From the NCBI RefSeq assembly GCF_001661915.1, contig NZ_LYWY01000006.1, positions 1-64,000 of the forward strand: 64,000 nucleotides of DNA, given 5' to 3'. The stretch comes from Croceicoccus pelagius. GTDB lineage: Bacteria; Pseudomonadota; Alphaproteobacteria; Sphingomonadales; Sphingomonadaceae. Shown in pieces: positions 54,175-63,961 of the stretch. Numbering within the stretch: position 1 is the stretch's first letter; each line of letters begins with the position of its first letter. A program made the position numbers and the translations under genes. The notes below the pieces were generated by a model, which saw nothing but the letters and a program-made list of their open reading frames with translations, was not told where the DNA came from and did not search any database.

Positions 54175-54670
54175 CGGGGCCGAGCACGGTCAGGCTGTCG
54201 CACGGTCCGTCGGCAAGGACCGACAGGCTCCCATCCGATTCGAGCACCACAGCGGCAATGTCCTCGTAGCGCCCGTGCCCTTCCTTGCGAATTTCCGCGA
54301 TCACCTCGTCGCGGGTAAAACGCTCGTTCAACAGGGCCTCGTCGAGGAATTCGCCGTCGCGTAGCAGTAGCTTCGGCTCGCTGCGCACTAACTTGGCGAA
54401 CCGCTGCCAATGGGCGGACGCCTTCGAGACGATGAACTGCATTGCCAGCAGCGCCGCAAAAGCGAGAATGCCTTCAACGAGCTTGGCGCTCTTCGACAGG
54501 ATCGTGCTGGCTAAGGTTGAGCCCAAGGCGATGGTCACGATGAAGTCGAAAGCATTGAGCTTCGACAGCGAACGCTTGCCGTTGATGCGAAGGATCATGA
54601 TGACGGCGGCATAGGCGATTGCCGTCGCCGCGAGGATGCGCAGGAATGCGTCTGGCGAACCGATGAACAT
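54149..54670 (-). CDS. DUF421/YetF-like membrane protein
   Basis: 173 aa from the ATG at 54670, with AGGTGG upstream. Three membrane segments in the first 90 residues (FLRILAATAIAYAAVIMIL, FDFIVTIALGSTLAS, ILAFAALLAMQFIV) are followed by a soluble domain with RSEPKLLLRDGEFLDEALLN and LESDGSLSVL. YetF-family proteins are of unclear function in the inner membrane. Convergent overlap with aroB. Confidence 0.85.
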   Translation of the reverse strand: MFIGSPDAFLRILAATAIAYAAVIMILRINGKRSLSKLNAFDFIVTIALGSTLASTILSKSAKLVEGILAFAALLAMQFIVSKASAHWQRFAKLVRSEPKLLLRDGEFLDEALLNERFTRDEVIAEIRKEGHGRYEDIAAVVLESDGSLSVLADGPCDSLTVLGPVNQPGGET

Positions 54671-54705
54671 GTACCACCTACGCTCGGGCGGGGTGATGGG
54701 TCCGG

Positions 54706-55146
54706 TCAGCTTACAGGTGAGAGGTGGACGGCTTCGAAATCCCCGAGCATGGCGTCGTGGAGCAAAGATCGGTGACACTTGGCCGCATCGCCGCAAAAGC
54801 AGAGAAGCGCGACCCGTTTGCGCGATGCCAGATCGCGAAGCTCTCCTCCGGCGGCCAGCGCTTCGGGCAGTTCGAGCTGGCCTGAATAGACCCGCTCCAG
54901 CCCCTTGCGGTCGCCCTTGCGCGCAGCCTCGCGCCCATCCTTCGGCGTGCCCAAGGCCTTGAAATGGCGATATTCAAGCCCCGCTTCCTGCGCCGCACCG
55001 GCAAGGGCCGTCTTGGAAAAGCCGGGACGCCGCGATAACGGCAGGGCGCGGACATCGGCCAGAACTTCAACCCCGGCCCCGACAAGAGCATCGATCACTG
55101 CCGGAACCGTTGCCTGTTCATAGCCGATGGTCCAGACGCACTTCAT
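54706..55146 (-). CDS. DUF488-family protein
   Basis: 146 aa. Matches the DUF488 pattern: TIGYEQATVPAVIDAL, LADVRALPLSRRPGFSK, EYRHFKALGTPKDGR and ALLCFCGDAAKCHRSLL, the conserved Cys/His block. Function unknown. It starts in a TGATG overlap with the CsaA-like stop. Confidence 0.85.
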   Translation of the reverse strand: MKCVWTIGYEQATVPAVIDALVGAGVEVLADVRALPLSRRPGFSKTALAGAAQEAGLEYRHFKALGTPKDGREAARKGDRKGLERVYSGQLELPEALAAGGELRDLASRKRVALLCFCGDAAKCHRSLLHDAMLGDFEAVHLSPVS

Positions 55147-55517
55147 CAGAACAGGCGCGATCCGTTCGGCACGGACTTGTCCGGCGCGAACAGCGTGACC
55201 TCACCCGCCTCGTCGGCAAAGCCCAGCGTCAGGACTTCGGACTTGATCGGGCCGATCTGACGCGGCGGGAAGTTCACGACCGCCGCAACCTGCCGCCCGA
55301 CGAGTTCCTCGCAAGCGTAGTTGGCGACGATCTGCGCGCTCGATTTCTTCCTGCCGATGGTCTGGCCGAAATCGATTTGCAGAATGTAGGCAGGCTTACG
55401 CGCCTTCTCGAAAGGCTCTGCGGCAACCACAGTGCCGACCCGGATGTCGATCTTCAGAAACGTGTCGAAGTCGGTCGGGTCGGCAGCGGGGGCCGTGTGA
55501 TCGTGGAGTAAGTGCAT
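55146..55517 (-). CDS. csaA: CsaA-like tRNA-binding (EMAP-type) protein
   Basis: 123 aa. An OB-fold tRNA-binding domain: FLKIDIRVGTVVAAEPF, KPAYILQIDFGQTIGRKKSS, AQIVANYACEELVGRQV, VVNFPPRQIGPIKSEVLTLG and ending DKSVPNGSRLF. CsaA binds RNA and has chaperone-like activity. It begins directly after the pccA TAA with GGAG spanning the junction, so it is probably read through from the propionate operon. Confidence 0.88.
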   Translation of the reverse strand: MHLLHDHTAPAADPTDFDTFLKIDIRVGTVVAAEPFEKARKPAYILQIDFGQTIGRKKSSAQIVANYACEELVGRQVAAVVNFPPRQIGPIKSEVLTLGFADEAGEVTLFAPDKSVPNGSRLF

Positions 55518-57557
55518 TTACTCCAGTTCGAGGATAATCGCGTCGACCGCAAGGCTGTCGCCTGCCTTGGCGTTGACCTTGGCGACCACGCCCGCCTTCT
55601 CGGCACGCAGGATGTTTTCCATCTTCATCGCTTCGATCACGGCAAGCGGCTGCCCCGGCTGAACCTCGTCGCCCTCGCCCACGTTCAGCGAAACGAGCAG
55701 GCCCGGCATCGGACAGACGAGGAACTTGCTCATATCCGGCGGGATTTTTTCGATCATGTGCTTGTCGAACTTCGCCATGCTGGTGGGCAGAACCCGAAGG
55801 GCATGCTTTGCACCGCGCGTAGTGAATTCGAAACCGGCGGGCACGGGCTTGATCTGGACGATCAGCTGTTCGCCGCCTTCGCCATTTTCATCACTGTCGA
55901 ACACGGCGGCGAGCGTGCGCTGCCCAGGCGTATATTCAAGCGCCATGTCAACCGCTTCGCCGTCGACCGAAATCGCGTCGCCGGAAAGTTCGGCATTGTG
56001 GAACTCGCCGTCGATCTTGACGCTCCACTTTGCCGGCGGGCGCAGGCGGTTGCCCAGTTGCCCGTCGACCCGGCGGGCGCGATCGGCATAGGCCGCCGCG
56101 ACGAATGCGCCGATCGCGGCAAGCCGGGTGCGCAGAACGCGGCCCGCAGGTGCGCCTTCAAAGCCTTCGGGATATTCCTCGGCGATGAAGCCGGTGGTCA
56201 GTTCGCCCGAACGGAAGCGTGGATGCTGCATGATCGCCGAGAGGAAGTCGATATTGTGGCCCAGCCCCTCGATCTCGAACGCGTCGAGCGCCTTGATCTG
56301 CAGGTCCGCGGCCTCGTCACGCGTAGGCGCCCAGGTCACCAGCTTTGCGATCATCGGGTCGTAGAACATGGATACCTCGCCGCCTTCCATGACGCCGTCG
56401 TCGACGCGGATACCGCCAGGGCCTTCCTCGACGCCGCGAATGCCGCCCGTCCAGCCCGGCACCGGCGGATCGTAGCGTACCAGACGGCCCGTCGAGGGCA
56501 GGAACCCGCGATAGGGATCTTCGGCATAGACGCGGTTTTCGATCGCCCAGCCGTCGATCTTCACGTCGTCCTGCTTCAAGGCAAGCTCGCCGCCGGCGGC
56601 CACCTTGATCATCTGCTCGACAAGGTCGACGCCAGTGATCGCCTCGGTCACCGGATGCTCCACCTGAAGGCGGGTGTTCATTTCGAGGAAGTAGAACGAC
56701 TGCCCGGTCTTGTCCGCGCCCGACACGATCAGTTCGACGGTGCCCGCGCTGTAGTAACCGACCGCCTTGGCAAGAGCGACGCACTGCTCGCCCATCGCCT
56801 TACGCATTTCGGGCGTAACGAAGGGCGACGGAGCTTCTTCCACGACCTTCTGGTGGCGACGCTGGATCGAGCATTCGCGCTCGTTCAGGTAGATCGTGTT
56901 GCCGTGCTTGTCGCCAAGGATCTGGATCTCGATGTGGCGCGGGTTCTCGATGAACTTCTCGATGAAAACGCGGTCGTCGCCGAAGGAGTTGAGCCCTTCG
57001 CGCTTGGTCGCTTCAAAACCTTCGCGCACGTCCTTTTCGCTATAGGCAAGGCGCATGCCCTTGCCGCCGCCACCGGCGCTGGCCTTCATCATGACCGGAT
57101 AGCCGATGTCGTTCGAAATCTCGACCGCGTGGTCGGTGTCGCGGATTTCGCCGACGAAGCCGGGGACGACGTTCACGCCCGCTTCCTTCGCGAGCTTCTT
57201 GGATTCGATCTTGTCGCCCATCGCGGCGATCGCCTTCACCGGGGGGCCGATGAATTCGATACCCGCTTCGGCCAGCGCCTCTGCGAACGAGGTGCGTTCG
57301 GAGAGGAAGCCGTAACCGGGGTGAACCGCTTCGGCGCCGGTCTGCTTGCAGGCGTCGATGATCTTGTCCGCGATCAGGTAGGATTCGGCGGCAGGTGCCG
57401 GACCGATGTGGACGGCTTCGTCAGCCATCTGCACGAAAGGCGCGCGGGCGTCGGCGTCCGAATAGACGGCGACCGTCTGTATTCCCATACGGCGCGCGGT
57501 CTTGATGACGCGGCAGGCGATTTCGCCGCGGTTGGCGATCAGGATCTTCTTGAACAT
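55518..57557 (-). CDS. pccA: Propionyl-CoA carboxylase alpha subunit (biotin carboxylase/biotin carrier)
   Basis: 679 aa from the ATG at 57557 (MFKKILIANRGEIA), in TGATG overlap with the DUF3445 stop. Biotin carboxylase domain: GGGGKGMRLAY (ATP loop), ERECSIQRRHQK, LEMNTRLQVEHPVTE and ENRVYAEDP. A BT-type central domain follows, and the biotinyl domain has the modified Lys645 in EAMKM. It carboxylates biotin and, with PccB, turns propionyl-CoA into methylmalonyl-CoA. Confidence 0.95.
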   Translation of the reverse strand: MFKKILIANRGEIACRVIKTARRMGIQTVAVYSDADARAPFVQMADEAVHIGPAPAAESYLIADKIIDACKQTGAEAVHPGYGFLSERTSFAEALAEAGIEFIGPPVKAIAAMGDKIESKKLAKEAGVNVVPGFVGEIRDTDHAVEISNDIGYPVMMKASAGGGGKGMRLAYSEKDVREGFEATKREGLNSFGDDRVFIEKFIENPRHIEIQILGDKHGNTIYLNERECSIQRRHQKVVEEAPSPFVTPEMRKAMGEQCVALAKAVGYYSAGTVELIVSGADKTGQSFYFLEMNTRLQVEHPVTEAITGVDLVEQMIKVAAGGELALKQDDVKIDGWAIENRVYAEDPYRGFLPSTGRLVRYDPPVPGWTGGIRGVEEGPGGIRVDDGVMEGGEVSMFYDPMIAKLVTWAPTRDEAADLQIKALDAFEIEGLGHNIDFLSAIMQHPRFRSGELTTGFIAEEYPEGFEGAPAGRVLRTRLAAIGAFVAAAYADRARRVDGQLGNRLRPPAKWSVKIDGEFHNAELSGDAISVDGEAVDMALEYTPGQRTLAAVFDSDENGEGGEQLIVQIKPVPAGFEFTTRGAKHALRVLPTSMAKFDKHMIEKIPPDMSKFLVCPMPGLLVSLNVGEGDEVQPGQPLAVIEAMKMENILRAEKAGVVAKVNAKAGDSLAVDAIILELE

Positions 57558-58390
57558 CAGGCTGCTTCTTCCCTGGATCCGGGGTTTGATTGATCGAGGC
57601 GGCGGTCGGCATAGCCGGCCAGCGCCGCTGCGTAGTGGGGAGCGGCGCGGCGGTCGCCCTCGCCCTCCATGAAACCTTCGATGGACTGCGCGATCCGGGC
57701 GACACCGGCATCGGACAGCGTGCCGAGCGGCGCCACGTGGACGCCGATGGTGAAGACGATCGCGCCCGATTTCGGCAACTTGCGTAGCGTTTCGCGTTCG
57801 CACCGAACAAACAGGCGTTCACCCGCGTTGTCGGCGGTGACGGCCGCGAACCGCTGTTCGGGCGTGTCGGTCGGCAGGTAGCGCCAGTCGCCGTTCGCCA
57901 TGACAAAGGCGTTAGTGCGCCCGAAGACATGCGGTGCGCGCAGACCATCCATGAACTTGTCGACCGTGGTGGCGAGTTGGTCGGCGTACCCGCCGATCGG
58001 GGCATGCACGGCGAGCATGGGCTTGCCGATCTTCTCCGCCAGATGCCAATCGGTCGGAAAGGCGACAGCCGCTCCGGTCAGCACCCAGCGCCCCGCATTG
58101 TCGCGCGTCAAAAGGCAGAAATCTTCCCAATGCGTGCGGGCGATCTGTTCCAGACCCCCTTCGATGCCGAGCATGGCGGCAAGTTCGGCCTCCGCCTCTC
58201 GTGCCTCTTCCATGACGATCACGGCATCTGGATTGGCGCCGAATGCCTCGCCGCGAGGGGCGAGATCCGGCGCATCGGCCAGCCACTCGCTTTCCGGCAG
58301 ACGCACGAGGCCCATGCGCAGCGGGCCGGAAACCCGTGCAGCTGGCAGCAGCGTCTCTACCGAAAAGCCTAAAGTGGGCGCGGGCGTCAT
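57557..58390 (-). CDS. DUF3445 / heme-dependent oxidative N-demethylase alpha-subunit-like protein
   Basis: 277 aa from the ATG at 58390. The DUF3445 pattern is visible: DWHLAEKIGKPMLAVHAPI, VDKFMDGLRAPHVFGRTNAF, NGDWRYLPTDTPEQRF and VRCERETLRKLPKSGAIVFT. It resembles the haem-binding subunit of dimethylamine monooxygenase-type enzymes. It is embedded in the propionate operon, between scpA (10 nt) and pccA (overlap), with no partner subunits nearby. Its substrate here is unknown. Confidence 0.75.
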   Translation of the reverse strand: MTPAPTLGFSVETLLPAARVSGPLRMGLVRLPESEWLADAPDLAPRGEAFGANPDAVIVMEEAREAEAELAAMLGIEGGLEQIARTHWEDFCLLTRDNAGRWVLTGAAVAFPTDWHLAEKIGKPMLAVHAPIGGYADQLATTVDKFMDGLRAPHVFGRTNAFVMANGDWRYLPTDTPEQRFAAVTADNAGERLFVRCERETLRKLPKSGAIVFTIGVHVAPLGTLSDAGVARIAQSIEGFMEGEGDRRAAPHYAAALAGYADRRLDQSNPGSREEAA

Positions 58391-58400
58391 GGGGCCGGCC

Positions 58401-60545
58401 TTACTCCGCCGCCTCGTCCAGATCGGCAGGCGGCATGTTGTGGCCAAGCAGGCGCAGCACGTCGGCAGCAGCCTCGACCACGTTGGAACCCGGACCATAG
58501 ATGCCCTGAACCCCCGCATCGCGCAGGAACTGGTAATCGCTGGGCGGAATGACGCCGCCTGCGGTCACCTTGATATCCGCGCGGCCTGCTTCCTTCAGCA
58601 GGTTGATCAGTTCGGGGATCAACGTCTTGTGCCCTGCGGCGAGCGACGATGCGCCGATCAGGTCCACGCCGTTCTCAAGCGCCATATCCCGCGTTTCGGC
58701 AGGGGTCTGGAACAGCGGGCCGGAAACGACTTCGAAGCCCATGTCGGCAAAGGCCGAGGCGATGACGTTCGCGCCGCGGTCGTGGCCGTCCTGACCCATC
58801 TTGGCGATCATCACCTTGGGCTTGCGGCCAAGGCGGCGACCGACGGCTTCGACACCGTCGACGACTGCCTGATAGCGATCGTCACCGGCATACGCTGCGC
58901 CGTAAACGCCCTTAACCGGACGCGGCATCGTGTCGTAGCGGCCAAATGCGGATTCCATCGCGTCCGAAATCTCGCCAAGGCTGGCGCGTTCGCGGGCGGC
59001 ATCGACGGCCAGCGCAAGCAGGTTGCCGTTGCCCGCCGCACCTTCGCGCAGGGCTTTCAGCGCAGCCTGGCACTTCGCCTCGTCGCGATTGGCGCGCATC
59101 TTTTCAAGGCGGGCGATCTGCGACTGGCGGACAGCGGTGTTATCGATGTCCAGCGTCTCGATCGGGTCCTCGTCCTTCAGACGGAACTTGTTGACGCCGA
59201 CGATCACGTCATCGCCTTTGTCGACACGGGCCTGACGACCGGCGGCGGCTTCCTCGATCATCGCCTTGGGCCAACCGGCGGCGACCGCCTTGGCCATGCC
59301 GCCTTCATTTTCGACACGCTCGATGATCGACCACGCCTCGTCGACCAGCGCCTTGGTCAGTGCCTCGACGTAGTAGGAGCCGCCAAGCGGGTCGACCACG
59401 TTGGTCATGCCCGTTTCTTCCTGGATCACGATCTGCGTGTTGCGCGCAATTCGGGCGGAAAAATCGGTGGGAAGCGCGATGGCTTCGTCCAGCGCGTTGG
59501 TGTGCAGCGACTGCGTACCGCCCAGCATCGCGGCCATCGCCTCGATCGTGGTGCGCATGACGTTGTTGTAGGGGTCTTGCTCGGTCAGCGAGACACCGCT
59601 GGTCTGGCAGTGCGTGCGCAGCATCTTGGACCGTTCGGACTGCGCGCCAAGCTGCGTCATCGCGCGGTGCCACAGCGTGCGGGCGGCACGCAGCTTCGCG
59701 ATCTCCATGAAAAAGTTCATGCCGATGGCGAAGAAGAACGACAGGCGGCCCGCAAACTTGTCGATGTCGAGGCCGCTAGCCACGCCGTATTTCACATATT
59801 CCATGCCGTCGGCGATGGTGAAGGCCAGTTCCTGCACCTGCGTCGCACCGGCTTCCTGCATATGGTATCCGGAAATCGAAATGCTGTTGAATTTCGGCAT
59901 GTTGTCCGCGGTATATGCGAAAATGTCCGAAATGATCCGCATGCTGGGTTCGGGCGGATAGATGTAGGTATTGCGGACCATGAACTCCTTCAGAATGTCG
60001 TTCTGAATGGTGCCGGTCAGCTGGTCGGGTGACACGCCCTGTTCCTCTGCCGCGATGATGTAGAAGGCAAGGCACGGGATAACCGCGCCGTTCATCGTCA
60101 TCGATACGCTCATCTGGTCGAGCGGAATCTGGTCGAAGAGGATCTTCATGTCCTCGACGCTGTCAATCGCCACGCCCGCCTTGCCGACATCGCCGACGAC
60201 GCGGGGGTGGTCACTGTCGTAACCGCGGTGCGTCGCAAGGTCGAAGGCGACCGACAGGCCTTTCTGGCCCGCGGCAAGGTTGCGACGGTAGAAGGCGTTG
60301 GATTCTTCAGCCGTCGAGAAGCCCGCGTACTGGCGGATCGTCCAGGGACGGCCCGCGTACATCGACGCCTTGACGCCGCGCGTGAACGGCGCGAATCCGG
60401 GAAGGCCCGGATCCCACCCCTCGACGTCAGCCTCGGTATAGAGCGGCTTTACGTCGATGCCTTCAGGGGTGTGCCAGGTAAGGTCACGGCCCTTCACTTC
60501 CTTGTCGGCAAGGGCTTCCCAGTCTTTGACGGTCTTGTCGGTCAT
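58401..60545 (-). CDS. scpA: Methylmalonyl-CoA mutase
   Basis: 714 aa, the fused single-chain form. Substrate-binding barrel: [54 protein letters not shown] and [20 protein letters not shown]. The C-terminal cobalamin domain has D-x-H-x-x-G in [15 protein letters not shown] and a Ser-Leu pair in [10 protein letters not shown]. It isomerises (R)-methylmalonyl-CoA to succinyl-CoA with adenosylcobalamin. A GAGGAG site lies upstream. Confidence 0.97.
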   Translation of the reverse strand: MTDKTVKDWEALADKEVKGRDLTWHTPEGIDVKPLYTEADVEGWDPGLPGFAPFTRGVKASMYAGRPWTIRQYAGFSTAEESNAFYRRNLAAGQKGLSVAFDLATHRGYDSDHPRVVGDVGKAGVAIDSVEDMKILFDQIPLDQMSVSMTMNGAVIPCLAFYIIAAEEQGVSPDQLTGTIQNDILKEFMVRNTYIYPPEPSMRIISDIFAYTADNMPKFNSISISGYHMQEAGATQVQELAFTIADGMEYVKYGVASGLDIDKFAGRLSFFFAIGMNFFMEIAKLRAARTLWHRAMTQLGAQSERSKMLRTHCQTSGVSLTEQDPYNNVMRTTIEAMAAMLGGTQSLHTNALDEAIALPTDFSARIARNTQIVIQEETGMTNVVDPLGGSYYVEALTKALVDEAWSIIERVENEGGMAKAVAAGWPKAMIEEAAAGRQARVDKGDDVIVGVNKFRLKDEDPIETLDIDNTAVRQSQIARLEKMRANRDEAKCQAALKALREGAAGNGNLLALAVDAARERASLGEISDAMESAFGRYDTMPRPVKGVYGAAYAGDDRYQAVVDGVEAVGRRLGRKPKVMIAKMGQDGHDRGANVIASAFADMGFEVVSGPLFQTPAETRDMALENGVDLIGASSLAAGHKTLIPELINLLKEAGRADIKVTAGGVIPPSDYQFLRDAGVQGIYGPGSNVVEAAADVLRLLGHNMPPADLDEAAE

Positions 60546-60563
60546 GTCGGCTCCTCGGTGGCC

Positions 60564-61352
60564 TCAACGGCCCTTGAATTGGGGTTTGCGCTTCTCGCCG
60601 AAGGCGGCGATCGCTTCCTTGAAATCTTCGGTGAAACCAGCAGTGCGCTGGTTGTCGCGCTCGTTTTCGAGCGTTTGGGTCAGGCTTTCCTCCACGGCAG
60701 AATTCACCTGCTTGCGGATCAGCCCGATGGCCTTCGACGGCCCCTTGGCGAGCCGGGCGGCGATTTCCTGCGCGCGGGCAAGCGTCTGATCATCATCGGC
60801 GAGTTCGGCGACCAGCCCCATGGCCAGCGCATCGTCGGCAGAAACCTTCTCGCCCATCAGCGCCATCTTCATCGCGCGCTGGCGACCGATGCTGGAGGCA
60901 ACGAGCCACGTCGCGCCGGCATCGGGCACGAGCCCGATGTTGACGAAAGCCAGCAGAAGGTAAGCGCTTTTCGCCATGACCGCGATATCGCCGGTCAGCG
61001 CCAGGCTGAGCCCTGCGCCGACAGCCGGGCCGTTGATCGCGGTGACGAGCGGGACCGGAAGGTCCATCAGCTTGCGCGTAAAGGGATTGTAGTGATCTTC
61101 AACGATCTGGCCGAGATCTTCGGGCAGGCCCTCATAGCCCGCGCCGTCGGGCATCAGGTCCGCGCCCGAACAGAACGCCCGTCCCTCTCCCGACAGTACG
61201 AACGCGCGTGCGCCGTTGGCGAGCGCGGTGTCGATCGCATCGTTGAGTTCTGCAAAGACGTTCGGTGTGATCGCATTGAGCTTGTCGGGACGCGCCAGCT
61301 TGAGCGTCGTGACGTCGTCTGCCGTTTCGGCCGTTATGAACTGGTAGGCCAT
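60564..61352 (-). CDS. Enoyl-CoA hydratase/isomerase (PaaG-like)
   Basis: 262 aa crotonase-fold protein. RPDKLNAITP, SGEGRAFCSGADLM (first oxyanion hole) and AINGPAVGAGLSLALTGDIA (second), with FVNIGLVPDAGATWL as in PaaG-type 1,2-epoxyphenylacetyl-CoA isomerases. Start in TGATG overlap with mce. It probably handles an unsaturated or branched acyl-CoA feeding propionyl-CoA formation; exact substrate inferred. Confidence 0.85.
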   Translation of the reverse strand: MAYQFITAETADDVTTLKLARPDKLNAITPNVFAELNDAIDTALANGARAFVLSGEGRAFCSGADLMPDGAGYEGLPEDLGQIVEDHYNPFTRKLMDLPVPLVTAINGPAVGAGLSLALTGDIAVMAKSAYLLLAFVNIGLVPDAGATWLVASSIGRQRAMKMALMGEKVSADDALAMGLVAELADDDQTLARAQEIAARLAKGPSKAIGLIRKQVNSAVEESLTQTLENERDNQRTAGFTEDFKEAIAAFGEKRKPQFKGR

Positions 61353-61795
61353 CAGTGCGCCGGTCCGTTCTTGGGGGTTTCCATGATCTCGGTCAGCATG
61401 CCCAACATGTCCTTGGGGTGGACGAAGAAGATCGGCGTGCCATGCGCGCCAATGCGCGTGGGGCCCAGGATGCGCTTGCCCACGCCTTCGAAATATTCGC
61501 GGGCGGCGCCAATGTCGGGCACCTCGAAGCAGACGTGATGCTGCCCGCCCAACGGGTTCTTCGCGATGAAGCCCGCGACGGGCGAATTCTCGTCCAGCGG
61601 CGAGAGCAGTTCGACCTGTGTACCTTCGGTTCCGTCATGGCCGGGGGTGTTGACGAAGCAGACTTTAACGCCCTGTTCGGGCAAGTCGAAAGGCTCGGTG
61701 ATCACTTCTGCCCCCATGACATCACGATAGTGGGCAATGGCGGTATCCATATCGGGCACAGCGTACCCGAGGTGGTTCATTCGTCCCAATTTCAT
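61352..61795 (-). CDS. mce: Methylmalonyl-CoA epimerase
   Basis: 147 aa, VOC fold: MNHLGYAVPDMDTAIAHYRD, LPEQGVKVCFVNTPG, TQVELLSPLDENSPVAGFI, GGQHHVCFEVPDIGAA and PIFFVHPKDMLGMLTEI. The His and Glu ligands (NHLG, ELLSPL, HHVCFEV, LTEI) fit the metal site. It interconverts (S)- and (R)-methylmalonyl-CoA, linking PCC to the mutase. ATGA overlap with the OsmC gene. Confidence 0.92.
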   Translation of the reverse strand: MKLGRMNHLGYAVPDMDTAIAHYRDVMGAEVITEPFDLPEQGVKVCFVNTPGHDGTEGTQVELLSPLDENSPVAGFIAKNPLGGQHHVCFEVPDIGAAREYFEGVGKRILGPTRIGAHGTPIFFVHPKDMLGMLTEIMETPKNGPAH

Positions 61796-62271
61796 GCAGC
61801 CTCTCCGAATACGGGCTCGATCGTCATCTCGCTTTTTAGCGAGTTCGCGATGATGCAGGACTTGTGCGCCCTGTGATGAAGGTCGTCCAGTTCCTCGCGC
61901 GTCGGGACCTTGTCGCCAACGAACGTCGCACGAGGGCGCATGACGATTGTGGAAACCCACGGATCGCCCTCCCCGTTCTTTTCGACATGACCGACGGGGT
62001 TGTCCTCGTAGGCGTCGATCGAAAATCCTTCCTTTGCCGCAAAGGCGAGGAAATAAAGCATGTGGCAGCTTGCCGCAGAGGCCAGAAGCGCCTCTTCCGG
62101 ATCGACCGCGCTCTCGTCGATCAAAGCGGCGGGCAGGTAGCCCGGTGCCGCGCACCCGGGCACGACCGCGCCGCCGTCGAAATGCCACTCGTGACGACGG
62201 TTGTAGCGATTGGTCGTGAAGACCTCGCCCTCGCCGATTTCCCAGCGGACAGTTGCCTTGTAATCACCCAT
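61792..62271 (-). CDS. OsmC/Ohr-family protein
   Basis: 159 aa. LLASAASCHMLYFLAFAAKEG carries the first conserved Cys and DLHHRAHKSCIIANSL the second, the peroxidase pair of the family. It probably reduces organic hydroperoxides. Embedded in the propionate operon between pccB (10 nt) and mce. GAGGAC precedes the ATG. Confidence 0.88.
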   Translation of the reverse strand: MGDYKATVRWEIGEGEVFTTNRYNRRHEWHFDGGAVVPGCAAPGYLPAALIDESAVDPEEALLASAASCHMLYFLAFAAKEGFSIDAYEDNPVGHVEKNGEGDPWVSTIVMRPRATFVGDKVPTREELDDLHHRAHKSCIIANSLKSEMTIEPVFGEAA

Positions 62272-62281
62272 CGGGATGTCC

Positions 62282-63814
62282 TCAGAGCGGGATGTTGTCG
62301 TGCTTTTTCCACGGGTTGGCCAGCTCCTTGTTGCGGAGCTTGCGCAGGCCGAGCGCGATGCGCTTGCGGGTTGAGTGCGGCATGATGACCTCGTCGATGA
62401 AGCCCTTGCTCGCCGCCACGAACGGGTTGGCGAAGCGGTCTTCGTACTCCTTGGTCTTTTCCGCGATCTTCTCGGGGTTGTCGCGGTCCTGACGGAAGAT
62501 GATCTCCACCGCGCCCTTCGCGCCCATCACGGCGATTTCGGCGGTCGGCCACGCGTAGTTGAGGTCGCCGCGAAGGTGCTTGGAGGCCATGACGTCGTAG
62601 GCACCGCCATAGGCCTTGCGGGTGATGACGGTAATCTTCGGAACGGTCGCCTCGGCATAAGCGAAGAGCAGCTTGGCGCCGTGCTTGATGATGCCGTTAT
62701 GCTCCTGCGCGGTGCCCGGGAGGAAGCCGGGCACGTCGACCAGCGTGACGATCGGAATATTGAAGGCGTCGCAGAAACGTACAAAGCGCGCGGCCTTCTT
62801 CGAACTGTCGATGTCGAGCACGCCAGCCAGCACCATGGGCTGGTTCGCGACAACGCCGACAGTACGCCCTTCGACACGGCCGAAACCACAGATGATGTTC
62901 GCCGCGTGCCTGGGCTGGATTTCGAAGAACTCGCCCTCGTCCACCGTCTTACGGATGACTTCGTGCATGTCGTAAGGCTGATTGGCCGAAGCCGGGATGA
63001 TCGTATCGAGGCTTTCCTCAAGACGGTCCCACGGGTCGTTCGTCGGACGCTCGGGCACGTCTTCGCGGTTTGACGCGGGCAGGAAGTCTATGAAATCGCG
63101 CGCCTGAAGCAGGGCGACGATGTCGTTTTCGCAGGCAAGATCGGCAACACCGGACTTCACGGTGTGCGTCGATGCACCGCCGAGTTCTTCCTGAGTGACA
63201 ACCTCGTTCGTGACGGTCTTCACGACCTCGGGGCCGGTGACGAACATGTACGAGCTGTCTTCGACCATGAAGATGAAGTCGGTCATGGAGGGCGAATAGA
63301 CCGCGCCGCCAGCACACGGCCCCATGATGAGCGAAAGCTGCGGAATCACGCCAGAGGCGAGCACGTTGCGTTGAAACACTTCAGCATAGCCGCCAAGCGA
63401 AGCAACGCCTTCCTGGATACGGGCACCGCCCGAATCGTTAAGACCGATGACCGGTGCGCCAACCTTCATCGCAGCGTCCATCACCTTGCAGATCTTCTCC
63501 GCGTGACGTTCCGACAGCGATCCGCCGAACACGGTGAAGTCCTGGCTGAAGACGTAGACGAGACGGCCATTGATCGTGCCCGAACCGGTGACGACGCCAT
63601 CGCCCGGTATATGCTGTTCCGCCATGCCGAAATCGACGCAGTTGTGTTCGACGTACATGTCGATTTCTTCGAAGCTGTCTTCGTCGAGCAGCACTTCAAG
63701 GCGTTCGCGCGCGGTCAAACGACCCTTGACGTGCTGGGCATCGATACGCTTTTGACCGCCGCCCAGCTTGGCTGCGGCGCGGCGACGTTCGACTTCGGCG
63801 ATATTGGCGGACAT
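62282..63814 (-). CDS. pccB: Propionyl-CoA carboxylase beta subunit (carboxyltransferase)
   Basis: 510 aa. Carboxyltransferase hallmarks: [77 protein letters not shown] and [20 protein letters not shown], ending [16 protein letters not shown]. It moves the carboxyl from biotin to propionyl-CoA. First gene of the minus-strand operon, with GGGAG upstream and palindromic TTTGCAAA sites further up. Confidence 0.96.
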   Translation of the reverse strand: MSANIAEVERRRAAAKLGGGQKRIDAQHVKGRLTARERLEVLLDEDSFEEIDMYVEHNCVDFGMAEQHIPGDGVVTGSGTINGRLVYVFSQDFTVFGGSLSERHAEKICKVMDAAMKVGAPVIGLNDSGGARIQEGVASLGGYAEVFQRNVLASGVIPQLSLIMGPCAGGAVYSPSMTDFIFMVEDSSYMFVTGPEVVKTVTNEVVTQEELGGASTHTVKSGVADLACENDIVALLQARDFIDFLPASNREDVPERPTNDPWDRLEESLDTIIPASANQPYDMHEVIRKTVDEGEFFEIQPRHAANIICGFGRVEGRTVGVVANQPMVLAGVLDIDSSKKAARFVRFCDAFNIPIVTLVDVPGFLPGTAQEHNGIIKHGAKLLFAYAEATVPKITVITRKAYGGAYDVMASKHLRGDLNYAWPTAEIAVMGAKGAVEIIFRQDRDNPEKIAEKTKEYEDRFANPFVAASKGFIDEVIMPHSTRKRIALGLRKLRNKELANPWKKHDNIPL

Positions 63815-63892
63815 CCGGTCGGCTCCCTTCGGGCCGCGCTTGCGGCCTAACGTGACGAATTGCGCCTATCCTGTCCTTGGGCGGGCAAGTCC

Positions 63893-63940
63893 AATGCAAA
63901 TTTGCAAAATCAGGCGAAGTGGTTTTGCAAAACTTCGCAA
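63893..63940. promoter_or_regulatory. Palindromic TTTGCAAA sites between pccB and the divergent gene
   Basis: TGCAAATTTGCA is a perfect 12-bp palindrome (63895-63906), overlapping TTTGCAAA at 63901-63908. TTTTGCAAAA follows at 63923-63932 and a degenerate TTCGCAA at 63934-63940. TTTGCAAA repeats are the known operator of the ScfR/PccR/RamB regulators of propionyl-CoA carboxylase genes, so this is probably the control site of the operon. Confidence 0.7.
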
Positions 63941-63961
63941 GACCGGTAAGACGTTCCGGTC

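Noticed and set aside
55512-57593. 693-aa plus-strand open frame opposite pccA
   Set aside because: Exact mirror of an unmistakable biotin carboxylase gene.
57900-60032. 710-aa plus-strand open frame opposite scpA and the DUF3445 gene
   Set aside because: Antisense shadow; the minus strand encodes methylmalonyl-CoA mutase with all motifs.
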